Source: Sphingobacterium lumbrici
GTDB taxonomy: Bacteria; Bacteroidota; Bacteroidia; Sphingobacteriales; Sphingobacteriaceae
NCBI RefSeq assembly: GCF_006476045.1
Contig: NZ_SRZY01000005.1
Span: forward strand, 1 to 47,330
DNA length: 47,330 nucleotides
Direction of reading: 5' to 3'
Made by a program: the position numbers and the translations under genes. Within the stretch, counting starts at the first letter, position 1, and each line of letters begins with the position of its first letter. Below the pieces are notes generated by a model. It saw only the letters and a list, made by a program, of their open reading frames with translations. It had not been told where the DNA came from and did no database searches. Below, in pieces: positions 26,865-37,596 of this stretch.

Positions 26865-29800
26865 TTAAAGTGAGATACCATCTCCTTTACGAAAGGCTTG
26901 GGGAGCGATGTGGTACATCTCTTTAAAGCATTTGGTGAAATATTTTGGAGAGTTGAATCCGATTCGGTCTGCTATTTCTGAAATATTGAGTTCCAGATGA
27001 TGTCTAAGCATATAGGCACCACGTTTCAGTCGGATGGTCATAATAAAGTCGAGGGGGGATTGGCCAGTTATAGCTTTCATCTTTGTGAATAATTTGGTCC
27101 GGGCAATCCCCATTTCACCAGCCAGCATATTGACATTGAACTCTACATTGTCCAAATGCTTCTCTATGACCTCCATCACTTTGTCTATAAATATTTTATC
27201 TATATTGTTAGTAGCTAGCATTTTGGGGTCGGCTTTGGTATGCGTGCCAAATCTCTCCTGAAGCATGATTCTGTTATTGATCAGGTTGTTACATCTAGAT
27301 AGCAGGATGTTGATATTGAACGGTTTAGATATATAGTCGTCGGCTCCGGTCTTTAACCCTTCGATGGTATGTTCCGCTGCAGTCTCAGCAGTAAGCAGTA
27401 CGACAGGTATATGGCACAGCTCGATGTCGTTTTTGATGGCACGGCACAGCTCTATGCCCGACATTTTGGACATAATTACATCACTCAGTACCATATCAGG
27501 CTGCTCCGCTTTTACTTTTTCTAGCCCTTCGGCCCCATCAGAAGCGGTAATAACGTTGTAGAAAGGATCGAAGATCTTGAATAGCATCTCTCCTAAGGAC
27601 TGGTTATCTTCCACTATCAGGAGTTTATATCTCCTTTGTTTCAGTAGATTGTCATTGTCGCGTATTTCCTGATCCCTCACCAAGGGTTGTTGCAGCTCTA
27701 ATTCTAATCTTGCGATATCTAATTTTACAATAGTTTCTTCGGAGGTGTCGCTGATCTGATCAGGTCTGAAATGGGCGGTGCCAGCCTTCAGGTATATACA
27801 GAAAGTGGTACCTTCTTTTGGTCTGCTTAATACTTCTATGCGTCCATGATGCAACTCTACAATCCCTTTAGTAAGGGCTAGGCCTATACCTGTACCGGAG
27901 GCTGACGGGAGAAAATCCAGTTGTTCGGTTTGATAAAATCGGTCGAATATTTTTTCGATATTCTCCGGGGATATCCCTATACCATTATCCGTTACTTCGA
28001 TAAGGACCTCTTCTATCCGATTGCGGACAGATATTACGATTTGACCACCTTCTTGGGTGTATTTGAGGGCGTTAGATATGATGTTGTTAATTACTTTTTG
28101 CATCTGTTTGGTATCATACCATATCTGGATATCATCGTGGGTCTTTTCGAATTTGAAATTAATATTGCGTTGTATGGCGTGCTCTTGAAACAATAAGTAG
28201 TACATGTGTACGAAGTCTACAATATTGTGCTGTTGAACTTTGATCGTCATGTATCCCTGTTCTTGCTTTCTAAAGTCCAGTAATTCATCAATGAGTTCGC
28301 GCAATTGGAGGCAATTTTTGTAAACACCCAGTATCTGATTGTACACGGTAGGCGAAAATGATCTTAATTGCAGTAACATTTCGGTCTGTCCGATAATGAG
28401 TGTTAATGGCGTACGAAATTCATGGGAGATATTTGTGAAAAATCGAAGTTTGGCGAGATTCATGCTTTCGATGTTCTCGACATGTTTTTTCTCGTATTTG
28501 AGTGATTCTTGCAGTTTGATACGTTGTTTATATGTCTTGATGAGATAATAGGCCAGAGCGGCTAAGCAGACTATATAAAGCAGATAGGCTGTCGTCGATC
28601 TGTAGAAGGGAGGAAGAACCTTTATCTTGATCCTGTTTTCGGTAACCAGTTGAGAGGTTTTGTCTCTGGCTTGAACCACTAGTGTATACGTACTCGGACT
28701 CAGATTGGTATAGGTAATGGTATGTTGTTTGTTTAAGCTTGCCCAAGAATCTGAGAAGCCCTCTAAACGGTAGAAGATATCATCCTCACCAAAAGGGATG
28801 TAATCAGTATTAGCATATTCTATGCTAAATACACTTTGGTCCGGACCAAGTGTAATGTGTTCTATCGCGGAGAGGCTCTGGGAAAGTATACCACTTTCAT
28901 CTCCGACAAATACCTCCTTGTCATTGACAATAAGTCGGTTGGGGAAGATATCGTATTGCCGAGAACGTTGCTGAACATCTTTTTTATTAAAGGAGATCAT
29001 CCCGTCTATCCCGCCCACAAAGATGTCGTGGTCCTTAGTCTGATAAAGTGCGTTTTCTTTCAGTAAAGCCAAAGGGAGGTTGAGGTAGTTGCTGCATTTT
29101 TTTGAGGGTAGATCCAAAAAAGACAATCCTTTGTCCGTGGTCATCAGTAATCTATTGGCATCTATTTCGATGATATTGTAGATCATGCTGCTAGGAAGTC
29201 CATTGTGCTGCATGTTAAATTTTTCAAATTTTTCGTTGGCTTGGTTATACAGCATCAATCCATTGTCATTGGTGCAAAACCATAATCTATGCTGACTGTC
29301 TTCAAATATGGAGTTGATATTGTTGCTGTTAAACCCATCTTTGATGCTAGGGTTGTATTTATAGACTTTTAGGGTTTGTGTCTCAAAATTGTAGGCACAG
29401 GCACCGTTCTTGTCGTTTGTAATCCAAAGTATTCCTTGATGGTCAATGAGTAGGCCTATGGTCTCGTTGGTAGCCAGCAGGTCGCCTTCATTTTGTAATA
29501 GTAATTTACATTTTCCGTTTTGTGGGTTAAATACTGCGATCCCATTTTTGGTCGCTAATAGAAGACTATTCTTGTAGGGGATGATATCCATTATGATATC
29601 AGAGGGGATGGACATTGGGTCCTGCGTGTCATGTTTGTAGTGTGTAAAGTGTCCACTCCGGATATCCAATTTATTGAGACCACCCATATGTGTACCTAGC
29701 CACATGATGTCTTGCTTGGCATCATAGTAAATGGACTTTACATTATTATGCGATATACTATTTTGTCCCTTATTAGATTTATACCATTGAAATGTATTGG

Positions 29801-30899
29801 TCTTGCGGTTGTATGTATTAAGACCGCCGCCTTCGGTACAGATCCACAGGTTGTTATTCTTATCTTCGATCATCCTACTGATAATGCCTGAACTCAATCC
29901 ATAGCCCTCTTTGGACGATTGCCTATACTCGTCGTATACCTGCTTCTCCGGATTGAAGTAGTTTACACCACCAAAATAGGTGCCCGCCCATATTGTATTT
30001 TGCTTGTCGCAGTAGAGGCTCCAGATAGAAGAATGGGTGGGCATATTGGGTTGACCTTTTCGAGGGTGACGTACAAACTGCCCTTGTCGTCTATCATACT
30101 TGGTTAGGCCATTAAATGTGCCAATCCAGACGTTTCCTTGTTGATCTTCACAGGCCCGTTGTGTAAAGTTGGAGGAGATTGTAGCCTCATTTCCTTCTAT
30201 ACTTTTGAAGTTGTGTATGGTACCATTTTGTATCAGATATAGACCCACTCCATCCCGGCTATTCGTTACCCAATAATGTCCAGCATGGTCTTTGAATATG
30301 TCTGAAATATTACCTTTTGGGATAATGTGTTCTAATTTGTTGTTGGCAAAAGCATAGAGCCCAGCGTTACTGGTGCCGATATATAAAGAGTCGTTGTCAA
30401 TATGTATCGCGCTGATCTTACAGCGCTTATCCGGCAATTGGTAGAACGGTTCAAATTTATGACCGTTGTATCTGAAGATTTGATTCGCCTCAGCAATGTA
30501 GAGGTGTGTTTTGAAAAACATGCTGACAGCAGGTCTGTTCAGGATAGTTGTAAATTTATCTTCCCGGATGTTGTATGCCGATACGCCGCTTATCGTATTG
30601 ATATAGATTGTACCGTTCTGGTCTCCTACTATTTGCTCGATGCTATTATTGGTTAGGCTATTGGGATTGTCTTTTTCGTGTTTGTAGATACGGATGCTAT
30701 TGCCGTTATATACGCTGATACCATTTTTGGTACCGAACCACATCAGACCCCTTTCATCCTGATAGATTGCCATGACCGAATAATGGGAAAGACCTTCATT
30801 AGCAGTCAGATGGTTGAAAATGATTCCTTGTGCCTTTCCTGTAGAGCAGTTAAAAAAAAACAGATAAAGCATTACATAACAGAATCGGAAGTCCTTCAT
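26865..30899 (-). CDS. Hybrid two-component system regulator (HTCS) of the PUL
   Basis: The 1344-residue protein combines sensor, kinase, receiver and DNA-binding parts. It has an N-terminal export signal, then about fourteen Reg_prop-type beta-propeller repeats (GLMWFGTKNGISVYN, NNLWICTEGGGLNTYNR) and a Y_Y_Y domain (about 690-775) in the periplasm. One membrane segment (TAYLLYIVCLAALAYYLI) is followed by a histidine kinase with H826 in NISHEFRTPLTLI and ATP-binding N and G boxes. The receiver has D1140 in VLSDVIMSKMSG, and an AraC-type helix-turn-helix closes the protein (GEMGIARTKLFTKMKAITGQ, IADRIGFNSPKYFTKCFKEM). In Bacteroides such proteins bind an oligosaccharide of the target glycan and switch on the adjacent PUL, here the divergent operon at 31306. 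Confidence 0.96.
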   Translation of the reverse strand: MKDFRFCYVMLYLFFFNCSTGKAQGIIFNHLTANEGLSHYSVMAIYQDERGLMWFGTKNGISVYNGNSIRIYKHEKDNPNSLTNNSIEQIVGDQNGTIYINTISGVSAYNIREDKFTTILNRPAVSMFFKTHLYIAEANQIFRYNGHKFEPFYQLPDKRCKISAIHIDNDSLYIGTSNAGLYAFANNKLEHIIPKGNISDIFKDHAGHYWVTNSRDGVGLYLIQNGTIHNFKSIEGNEATISSNFTQRACEDQQGNVWIGTFNGLTKYDRRQGQFVRHPRKGQPNMPTHSSIWSLYCDKQNTIWAGTYFGGVNYFNPEKQVYDEYRQSSKEGYGLSSGIISRMIEDKNNNLWICTEGGGLNTYNRKTNTFQWYKSNKGQNSISHNNVKSIYYDAKQDIMWLGTHMGGLNKLDIRSGHFTHYKHDTQDPMSIPSDIIMDIIPYKNSLLLATKNGIAVFNPQNGKCKLLLQNEGDLLATNETIGLLIDHQGILWITNDKNGACAYNFETQTLKVYKYNPSIKDGFNSNNINSIFEDSQHRLWFCTNDNGLMLYNQANEKFEKFNMQHNGLPSSMIYNIIEIDANRLLMTTDKGLSFLDLPSKKCSNYLNLPLALLKENALYQTKDHDIFVGGIDGMISFNKKDVQQRSRQYDIFPNRLIVNDKEVFVGDESGILSQSLSAIEHITLGPDQSVFSIEYANTDYIPFGEDDIFYRLEGFSDSWASLNKQHTITYTNLSPSTYTLVVQARDKTSQLVTENRIKIKVLPPFYRSTTAYLLYIVCLAALAYYLIKTYKQRIKLQESLKYEKKHVENIESMNLAKLRFFTNISHEFRTPLTLIIGQTEMLLQLRSFSPTVYNQILGVYKNCLQLRELIDELLDFRKQEQGYMTIKVQQHNIVDFVHMYYLLFQEHAIQRNINFKFEKTHDDIQIWYDTKQMQKVINNIISNALKYTQEGGQIVISVRNRIEEVLIEVTDNGIGISPENIEKIFDRFYQTEQLDFLPSASGTGIGLALTKGIVELHHGRIEVLSRPKEGTTFCIYLKAGTAHFRPDQISDTSEETIVKLDIARLELELQQPLVRDQEIRDNDNLLKQRRYKLLIVEDNQSLGEMLFKIFDPFYNVITASDGAEGLEKVKAEQPDMVLSDVIMSKMSGIELCRAIKNDIELCHIPVVLLTAETAAEHTIEGLKTGADDYISKPFNINILLSRCNNLINNRIMLQERFGTHTKADPKMLATNNIDKIFIDKVMEVIEKHLDNVEFNVNMLAGEMGIARTKLFTKMKAITGQSPLDFIMTIRLKRGAYMLRHHLELNISEIADRIGFNSPKYFTKCFKEMYHIAPQAFRKGDGISL

Positions 30900-31305
30900 C
30901 GCTTATTCTTGGTTTATTATAGATTGGGATGTAATCAATATTGTGGAAGTAAATTTACTATTTTATTTTTTAGATTAATGAATAAATGGCGGTATATACC
31001 GAAAATTGCACTTTTTCAGATTAGTAAATCAAGAGTAAGGGTTGGAAATAAAGCTAGCATTGAGGTCTGGCAGAGCCAGGTGGTAAATAGATCTTGATAA
31101 GATAACTGTATCGTCTAACCTTTCTATATGATTAGGGCATAAGGGTTACTTCGGCAGGGGTAAAATTTATCCAAAAAAGGGTGTCATTTGTACATTGTTC
31201 TCGGCAGTACGATTTTTCCCTCTGAGGAGCCTTTATATGTATTTTTGGCACCCGTTATTCTCCAATGCTCGCTTAACTTTGGTTTTATAAACGCTAAATA
31301 AAATA
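30900..31305. promoter_or_regulatory. Divergent control region between the regulator and the PUL operon
   Basis: This 406-base gap has no gene. It holds a 12-bp palindrome CGGTATATACCG (30990-31001), a second one CTGGCAGAGCCAG (31067-31079), and a plus-strand -7 box TATTTTTG (31240-31247) without a good -33 partner, as expected for an activator-dependent promoter. The transcript would start near 31253 with a leader of about 50 bases. Which repeat the AraC domain binds cannot be decided here. Confidence 0.5.
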
Positions 31306-32517
31306 ATGATGATGAGTTTGAAAAATGTATTGGTCGGTATGGGCTGTGCTTTGCTGTTGATGGCGGGATGTAAAAGCAATGCGCAGTTGCCAACAGGGTT
31401 TATTCCTGAAAATATCAATAATGCAGTAGCACAGTATACGTTGCAGACTAACACAATAGAGGCTAGTGGCAAGGTGTTGAATCCGGGCTATATTAACAAC
31501 AAAGGGGATGTGGTGTATGTCACTTATGAAGATTGGAGAAGTGGATTCTATCCTGGAAGTGTATGGTATCTGTATGCGCTTACCGGAGATGAAAAATGGA
31601 GACTGTTGGCCGAGAAATATACAGAAGCGCTGGAAGAGGTGCAACACTTGACTTGGCATCATGATGTAGGCTTTATGGTGGGCAGTAGTTATCTTAATGG
31701 ATTACGCTTTGCACAGAAGGAAGCATATAAAGATGTTATTGTGCAGGCTGCCAAGTCGCTTTCCACTCGCTTTAGACCTGCTGCGGGTATTATTCAGTCT
31801 TGGAATACTGATGGTGGATGGCAAGCCAAGCGTGGTTGGAAATGTCCGGTTATTATCGATAATATGATGAATCTGGAGCTGCTCTTCGAAGCGACCCAAT
31901 TGTCAGGTGATTCTTCCTTTTATGATATCGCTGTCAGTCATGCGGACAAGACCTTAGCAAACCATTTTAGGGCAGATGCGAGCAGTTTTCATGTCGTAGA
32001 TTACGATCCTGAGACAGGTGAAGTCAGAAGTCACCAGACAGCGCAAGGGTATGCCCATGAATCGGCATGGGCGAGAGGGCAGGCATGGGCACTTTTCGGA
32101 TATACGATGTGTTACCGTTACACCCATAATCCACTATACTTGGAACAGGCAAAAAAAATATATGATTTTATCTTTTCACATAATAATCTGCCGGGTGATC
32201 TGGTACCGTACTGGGATTTCGATGCCTTAAACATCCCCAACGAACCTCGTGATGCTTCGACAGCTGCCATTATAGCTTCGGCATTGTATGAAATGAGTAC
32301 ACATGAGAAAGAGAGTAAGTATAAAGAAACAGCTGATGAAATCATGAAAAGCCTCTCCTCTCCTGCTTATCGTGCGCAAGTGGGGAGCAACGGCAATTTT
32401 ATACTTATGCACTCCGTAGGGAGTATTCCTCACCAATCGGAGATTGATGTACCGTTGAACTACGCTGACTATTATTATCTGGAAGCATTAGTGAGAAAGC
32501 GGGATCTGGAAAAATAA
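31306..32517 (+). CDS. GH88 unsaturated glucuronyl hydrolase, lipoprotein
   Basis: GH88 enzymes remove the 4,5-unsaturated uronate left at the non-reducing end by polysaccharide lyases, by hydration of the double bond. The 403-residue product has a lipobox (LLLMAGC, C22) followed by KSNAQ without acidic residues, which suggests a periplasmic anchor. The (alpha/alpha)6-barrel text is clear: SWYLYALTG-like segments, D120 in WHHDVGFMVGSSY and D185 in CPVIIDNMMNLELLF as the two catalytic aspartates, YAHESAWARGQAWALFGYT, and PYWDFDALNIPNEPRDASTAAI. It is the first gene of the operon and would act on the products of the PL8 enzyme encoded last. Three ATGs are in tandem at the start; the first was taken. 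Confidence 0.94.
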   Translation: MMMSLKNVLVGMGCALLLMAGCKSNAQLPTGFIPENINNAVAQYTLQTNTIEASGKVLNPGYINNKGDVVYVTYEDWRSGFYPGSVWYLYALTGDEKWRLLAEKYTEALEEVQHLTWHHDVGFMVGSSYLNGLRFAQKEAYKDVIVQAAKSLSTRFRPAAGIIQSWNTDGGWQAKRGWKCPVIIDNMMNLELLFEATQLSGDSSFYDIAVSHADKTLANHFRADASSFHVVDYDPETGEVRSHQTAQGYAHESAWARGQAWALFGYTMCYRYTHNPLYLEQAKKIYDFIFSHNNLPGDLVPYWDFDALNIPNEPRDASTAAIIASALYEMSTHEKESKYKETADEIMKSLSSPAYRAQVGSNGNFILMHSVGSIPHQSEIDVPLNYADYYYLEALVRKRDLEK

Positions 32518-32579
32518 GCCATCCATCTATATATCTAACCTGATATCCCTTTGGGGTACCTTAAATCTAATTCTACATT

Positions 32580-35500
32580 ATGAAAAAACAAAGAAAACAG
32601 TATACTTACAGGAAGCGAATATCCTTATTGCTACTGATGCTATGTTGCACGATCTTTGCCTTCGGACAGCAGTCGGCTATCGTAACAGGTAGGGTAATTG
32701 ATGGGCAGGGAAAGCCGATTGTTGGAGCTAGTGTTTCGCTTAAAAAGAAATCGAACTCAGCGACAACAGATCCGGCAGGAAATTTCAAAATTACAGTAGA
32801 GGATGTCAACAGAGACATATTGGTCATTTCGTATATTGGCTTTGAGCCGATAGATCTGCCACTTGAGGGCAAGAGAAATGTGAATGTAACGTTGCAAGAA
32901 TCCGCTACCGAATTGGAGGAAGTGGCCGTTGTCGCCTTTGGTGTACAGAAGAAAGAGACGTTGACTGGAGCGATCTCTTCGGTAAAGACCGAGGCGCTAC
33001 TTCGCTCGCCAAATGCCAGTGTCGCCAACTCGCTTGCCGGTCAGATTACAGGACTATCTTCTAATGCTACATCTGGCCAACCTGGTGCCGAAGATCCTTC
33101 TATTTTTATCCGGGGGATTGGATCTTTAACGACTGCGGCATCTGCCCCTCTCATATTGGTGGATGGTGTAGAGCGTTCTTTTTTTCAGATGGATCCCAAT
33201 GAAATTGAGCGTGTGACCGTCTTAAAAGATGCCTCAGCGACCGCTGTTTTTGGGGTACGCGGTGCTAATGGAGTTATTATGGTTACGACCAGAAGAGGTA
33301 AAGAAGGCAAGGCCAAAATTGATTTAACTTCTTCGGTCGGCATGACGCAACCCACCCGTATGCTCGAAATGACGGACAGCTATAACTTCGCGAGGCTGTA
33401 TAACGAAATGAGAGGGCATGATGGTCAAGAGCTTACATTTGATGACTATGAGTTGGAGCGTTTCCGTTTGGGGGACGAGCCAATCCTTTATCCAAATGTG
33501 AATATGCGGGATTATATGATGCAAAAGGCCTCTGCACAGACGCAACACAATATTAACATCTCAGGAGGAACAGACAATGTAAAGTACTTTATATCGACAG
33601 GTTTTCTGCACCAGAATGGATTGATGAAACAGTTCAAAGAGCTTGATTACAACAATAATTACAATTATGCGCGCTATAATTACAGGGCTAATATGGATAT
33701 GGACCTTTCCAAAGCCACAGTTCTGAAGTTGGGATTAGGTGGAATTGTCGGTCAGCGTCATGAACCCGGCCCTGCGGGCGGAGGTTCCGGAATATTCAAA
33801 ATGATGAATTTGACCCAGCCTATGGCCACTCCGGGGATCATAGATGGGAGGCTGGTATTACAAGATCGTAATAAATTCTCTCCGGTATTGATGGACAATA
33901 TAGCGCTAAACAGTATTTATGGAAAGGGATATTCAGATATAACCTCCAATACAATGAATATGGATTTGGCCCTAACCCAAAAGTTAGATTTCATGACGAA
34001 AGGACTATCAGCCGAGGTGAAGGGCGCTTACAATACAAACTATTCGTATGCAAAGGATAGAAGACGCACTTATGTAGAGACATATTATCCTTATTATCAG
34101 TCTTTTCTGGAAGGGGTGCATACGGAGATAGACCATCCAATAGGAGATGAAACTGGTTATAATAAGGATATTGCCTATAAAATAGCGAATACAGACGGGC
34201 CTTTGGGATTTGATGAATCTACCGGACGAGGACGTGATTGGTATCTGGAGGCAAGTCTCCGGTATAATCGCTCATTTGGCGGACACAATATTGGCGGATT
34301 GTTGCTTTACAATCAGAGCAAGAAATATTATCCAAGCCAGTATATAGATGTACCTTCAGCTTATGTTGGGTTGGTAGGGCGTATGACTTACGACTACAAA
34401 TCCCGGTATATGGCTGAGTTTAATTTTGGATATAACGGTTCCGAAAATTTTGCTCCAGACAAACGATATGGTGCATTTCCTGCAGGATCTGTCGGCTATA
34501 TCTTAACGGAAGAGGGCTTCATGAAAAACCAAAATGTAGTGGACTTCCTGAAGATGCGTGCATCGGTCGGATTGGTTGGTAATGACAATATATCGGGCAA
34601 TCGATTCTTATACCTATCAGACTCCTACAATATAGATCAGGGAGGATTGAGTACTGGTTGGAAGGCGCCGATGCATGGTTATAATTTTGGCTCAGATGCA
34701 CGGGTTCTGTGGAACGGAGCTTTTGAGAGTCGAATCGGAAATCGCAACGTCACCTGGGAAACAGCATTAAAACAAAATTATGGTCTCGAAATACATTTCT
34801 TAAAGAGCCGACTAAAGACAACAGTCGATGTTTTCTACGAAGACCGGAAAGATATTTTAATCAACCGCAGCACAATTCCGGCGCTTATTAGTCTTACCTC
34901 GGGGATACTACCGGTGGTCAATATGGGGAGAGTTAAAAACCAGGGGTACGAAATTGAGTTGAAATGGAATGATCAGATAAATGATTTTCGTTATTGGGTA
35001 GATGCCAATATGTCGTATTCTAAGAACAGGATCATTTTTCAGGATGAAGTGGAGCCCAATGAACCATATTTATGGCGTACAGGAACATCTGTCGGTACTG
35101 TTTTCGGATACATAGACGAGGGGTTTTATACGAAAGATGATTTTGAAGACTTGGGTACCGGCAGGTTAAAGGAAGGGTTGGCAGATCCGAAAGTGAAGGT
35201 TGCTCCCGGCGATGTGAAGTATCGTGACTTGAATAATGATGGCATCATTGATACGGACGATCAGCAGTCGATAGGTTATCCGACAATACCAGCGTATACG
35301 TTTGGATTCAATTATGGTGCGGAGTATAAGGGATGGTTTTTGACGATGAACTGGACTGCGGTGACTGAACGATCATTGGTGCTGAACGATCAATTTCGCA
35401 GACCTTTTTGGGGAGGGTTGATGGAATTTCATAAGGAAAGCCGTTGGACGGAAGATCGTGCAGATATTGCGACTACCCCTCGATTGTCAAAGAATAGTGA

Positions 35501-35762
35501 AGAACACAATTCAAAGCAATCTACGATGTGGTTGCGTGACGGTAATTACCTGAGGCTAAAAACAGTTACGGTGGGATATAACTTTGCGAACAGACCGGCA
35601 TTGCAACGTCTCGGGATCTCTTCATTGGGACTGAGGCTAAGTGGATACAATCTGTTGACTTTCGATAAGTTTAAGATTATTGATCCGGAGTCCTTACCCA
35701 CTCAATTTGACACCTACCCACTGTCAAAAATCTATAATCTTGGTGTTAATATAACCTTTTAA
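32580..35762 (+). CDS. SusC-type TonB-dependent outer-membrane transporter (first of two)
   Basis: The 1060-residue transporter has a signal peptide ending IFAFGQ, a carboxypeptidase-regulatory-like domain (about 35-110: VTGRVIDGQGKPIVGASVSL), the SusC hinge LEEVAVVAFGVQKKETLTGA, a plug (PLILVDGVERSFFQMDPNEI, VRGANGVIMVTTRRGKEG) and a beta-barrel ending YNLGVNITF. It forms the import channel for oligosaccharides together with the SusD lipoprotein encoded 12 bases downstream. The length is normal for SusC. Confidence 0.97.
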   Translation: MKKQRKQYTYRKRISLLLLMLCCTIFAFGQQSAIVTGRVIDGQGKPIVGASVSLKKKSNSATTDPAGNFKITVEDVNRDILVISYIGFEPIDLPLEGKRNVNVTLQESATELEEVAVVAFGVQKKETLTGAISSVKTEALLRSPNASVANSLAGQITGLSSNATSGQPGAEDPSIFIRGIGSLTTAASAPLILVDGVERSFFQMDPNEIERVTVLKDASATAVFGVRGANGVIMVTTRRGKEGKAKIDLTSSVGMTQPTRMLEMTDSYNFARLYNEMRGHDGQELTFDDYELERFRLGDEPILYPNVNMRDYMMQKASAQTQHNINISGGTDNVKYFISTGFLHQNGLMKQFKELDYNNNYNYARYNYRANMDMDLSKATVLKLGLGGIVGQRHEPGPAGGGSGIFKMMNLTQPMATPGIIDGRLVLQDRNKFSPVLMDNIALNSIYGKGYSDITSNTMNMDLALTQKLDFMTKGLSAEVKGAYNTNYSYAKDRRRTYVETYYPYYQSFLEGVHTEIDHPIGDETGYNKDIAYKIANTDGPLGFDESTGRGRDWYLEASLRYNRSFGGHNIGGLLLYNQSKKYYPSQYIDVPSAYVGLVGRMTYDYKSRYMAEFNFGYNGSENFAPDKRYGAFPAGSVGYILTEEGFMKNQNVVDFLKMRASVGLVGNDNISGNRFLYLSDSYNIDQGGLSTGWKAPMHGYNFGSDARVLWNGAFESRIGNRNVTWETALKQNYGLEIHFLKSRLKTTVDVFYEDRKDILINRSTIPALISLTSGILPVVNMGRVKNQGYEIELKWNDQINDFRYWVDANMSYSKNRIIFQDEVEPNEPYLWRTGTSVGTVFGYIDEGFYTKDDFEDLGTGRLKEGLADPKVKVAPGDVKYRDLNNDGIIDTDDQQSIGYPTIPAYTFGFNYGAEYKGWFLTMNWTAVTERSLVLNDQFRRPFWGGLMEFHKESRWTEDRADIATTPRLSKNSEEHNSKQSTMWLRDGNYLRLKTVTVGYNFANRPALQRLGISSLGLRLSGYNLLTFDKFKIIDPESLPTQFDTYPLSKIYNLGVNITF

Positions 35763-35773
35763 AGAACAGAATT

Positions 35774-37558
35774 ATGAAAATGAATAGCATTATTATAGCA
35801 TTTACTGCAACGGCAATATTCTTCGTTGGATGCGATGATCTGAAGTTTGGTAATTCCTTTCTGGATAAGCCGCTAGGTACGGACAATACAATAGATACGG
35901 TTTTTTCAAATAGAAAATATGCAGAGCAGGCTTTGGCAGAGGCTTATCATTCATTGCCGGATTATCTTCCACAGGACGGCAGGCTTGGATGGTCTACCCT
36001 TGAGACATTGACCGATCTTGGGGATAATGTAAAGGATGGCAGCAGCGGAGGTTACTATACCGGACAGGTAACGTCCTCGTCGGGTACCGGACTTCCTATT
36101 CGTCTTACTCCCGGAGGAGACGAATCTGCGTATACAGGACCTATATATGGCATCCGTAAAGCATGGATCTTCATTGAAAATATAGATCGGGTGATTGATA
36201 TGACCATTGAAGAGAAAAATATCCGTAAAGCGGAAGCAAAAATGATTATCGCTTATCACTATGCCCAGATGTTGAGATATTACGGAGGAATGCCATGGAT
36301 AGGCCACGCGTATAAACCCGATGATGATTTCCTGTTTGAACGCATGAGTGTGGCAGAAACTGTAGATAAGATTCTTCAGCTGACAGGTGAAGCAGCTCAG
36401 GTATTGCCCTGGAACACGAGTGCTGCCGATGCAGGTAGGATGACAGCAGCAGCAGCTTTGGGACTTAATGCGCGGGTTCTTTTATTTGTTGCTAGCCCCC
36501 TTTTTAATAGTGCACAGCCATTTTTGTCGGGCGAAGCTTCTTCTGCCCACTATACATGGTACGGAGATTATCAGGTGTCGCGTTGGCAGGCCGCATTAGA
36601 TGCCGGGTTAAATTTTTTAAGAGAGAATAACAAAAATGGAAATTTTTATCATTTAGTCAATACGGGCAATCCAAGGGAAGATTTTGTTTCCGGTTATTTT
36701 AACAGACATACAGGTGAGACATTGATTTCGTCACATCGCTGGGCCTTGTGTACTAGCGAAAAAGCTATTCAGCAGATTAAGTTTGGTATCAGCAATCCCA
36801 CAGGAAATTATGCAGATATGTTTGAGTGGCGAGATGGAGCTCCATTTGACTGGAATAATCCCATTCATAAGGCTAATCCATTCTTTGATCAAGATGGAAA
36901 ACCTACCCGTGATATACGGATGTACGAGACATTGATGGTCAACGGCGACAAATTTCAAGGACGTCCGTTAGAAGGCTATACCGGAGGTCGTGAGGGGTGG
37001 AACTCCATTGCGCCAAATTTTCAAAAAAATGCTTACAACGGATACGGGATGCGCAAGTTTCAGCGCGATTTGGCTAGTGAACGCAACGGTAAGCCCTATC
37101 AGTGTCCATTATTGCGTATGCCCGAGCTTTATTTGAGTATCGCAGAAGCAATGAATGAATTAGGAAAGGCTGCTGTGAAAGATGAATTTGGACGTGATGC
37201 TTATGATTATGTGAATTTGGTTAGAAACAGAGCAGGAATGCCGTCTTTGGATCAAAGCATTGTTGTAGGTCAAGAGCATCTTAGAGAGGCTATTTTACAC
37301 GAGCGTGCTATAGAATTTGGATTTGAAGAAGTTCGCTTTTTTGATATCAACCGATGGAAACGGTACGATCTTCTGAATGTGAATTATCACCGTTTGGAAA
37401 CGACTAAAACAGTCAGCGGTGAATTTACGTATGAATTTAAGCCGTTGTCGCGTAGTCGAACCTGGATAGAACGTTGGGAGGATAAATATTATCTGGTGCC
37501 ATTGCCGCAAGCAGAGATCAACAAGAAGTATGGACTTGTTCAAAATCCGGGCTGGTAG
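35774..37558 (+). CDS. SusD-like glycan-binding lipoprotein (first of two)
   Basis: The 594-residue product has a lipobox (AIFFVGC, C20) followed directly by DD, the acidic signal that sends Bacteroidota lipoproteins to the cell surface. The body is SusD-like: SFLDKPLG near the start, TPR-like helices (KAEAKMIIAYHYAQMLRYYG), and the C-terminal RagB/SusD region (LREAILHERAIEFGFEEVRF, DINRWKRYD, YYLVPLPQAEINKKYGLVQN). It caps the SusC channel from the preceding gene. Confidence 0.96.
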   Translation: MKMNSIIIAFTATAIFFVGCDDLKFGNSFLDKPLGTDNTIDTVFSNRKYAEQALAEAYHSLPDYLPQDGRLGWSTLETLTDLGDNVKDGSSGGYYTGQVTSSSGTGLPIRLTPGGDESAYTGPIYGIRKAWIFIENIDRVIDMTIEEKNIRKAEAKMIIAYHYAQMLRYYGGMPWIGHAYKPDDDFLFERMSVAETVDKILQLTGEAAQVLPWNTSAADAGRMTAAAALGLNARVLLFVASPLFNSAQPFLSGEASSAHYTWYGDYQVSRWQAALDAGLNFLRENNKNGNFYHLVNTGNPREDFVSGYFNRHTGETLISSHRWALCTSEKAIQQIKFGISNPTGNYADMFEWRDGAPFDWNNPIHKANPFFDQDGKPTRDIRMYETLMVNGDKFQGRPLEGYTGGREGWNSIAPNFQKNAYNGYGMRKFQRDLASERNGKPYQCPLLRMPELYLSIAEAMNELGKAAVKDEFGRDAYDYVNLVRNRAGMPSLDQSIVVGQEHLREAILHERAIEFGFEEVRFFDINRWKRYDLLNVNYHRLETTKTVSGEFTYEFKPLSRSRTWIERWEDKYYLVPLPQAEINKKYGLVQNPGW

Positions 37559-37596
37559 GAAAGAAGAAAAAATAATCTTAAAGAACTTGAATAATC

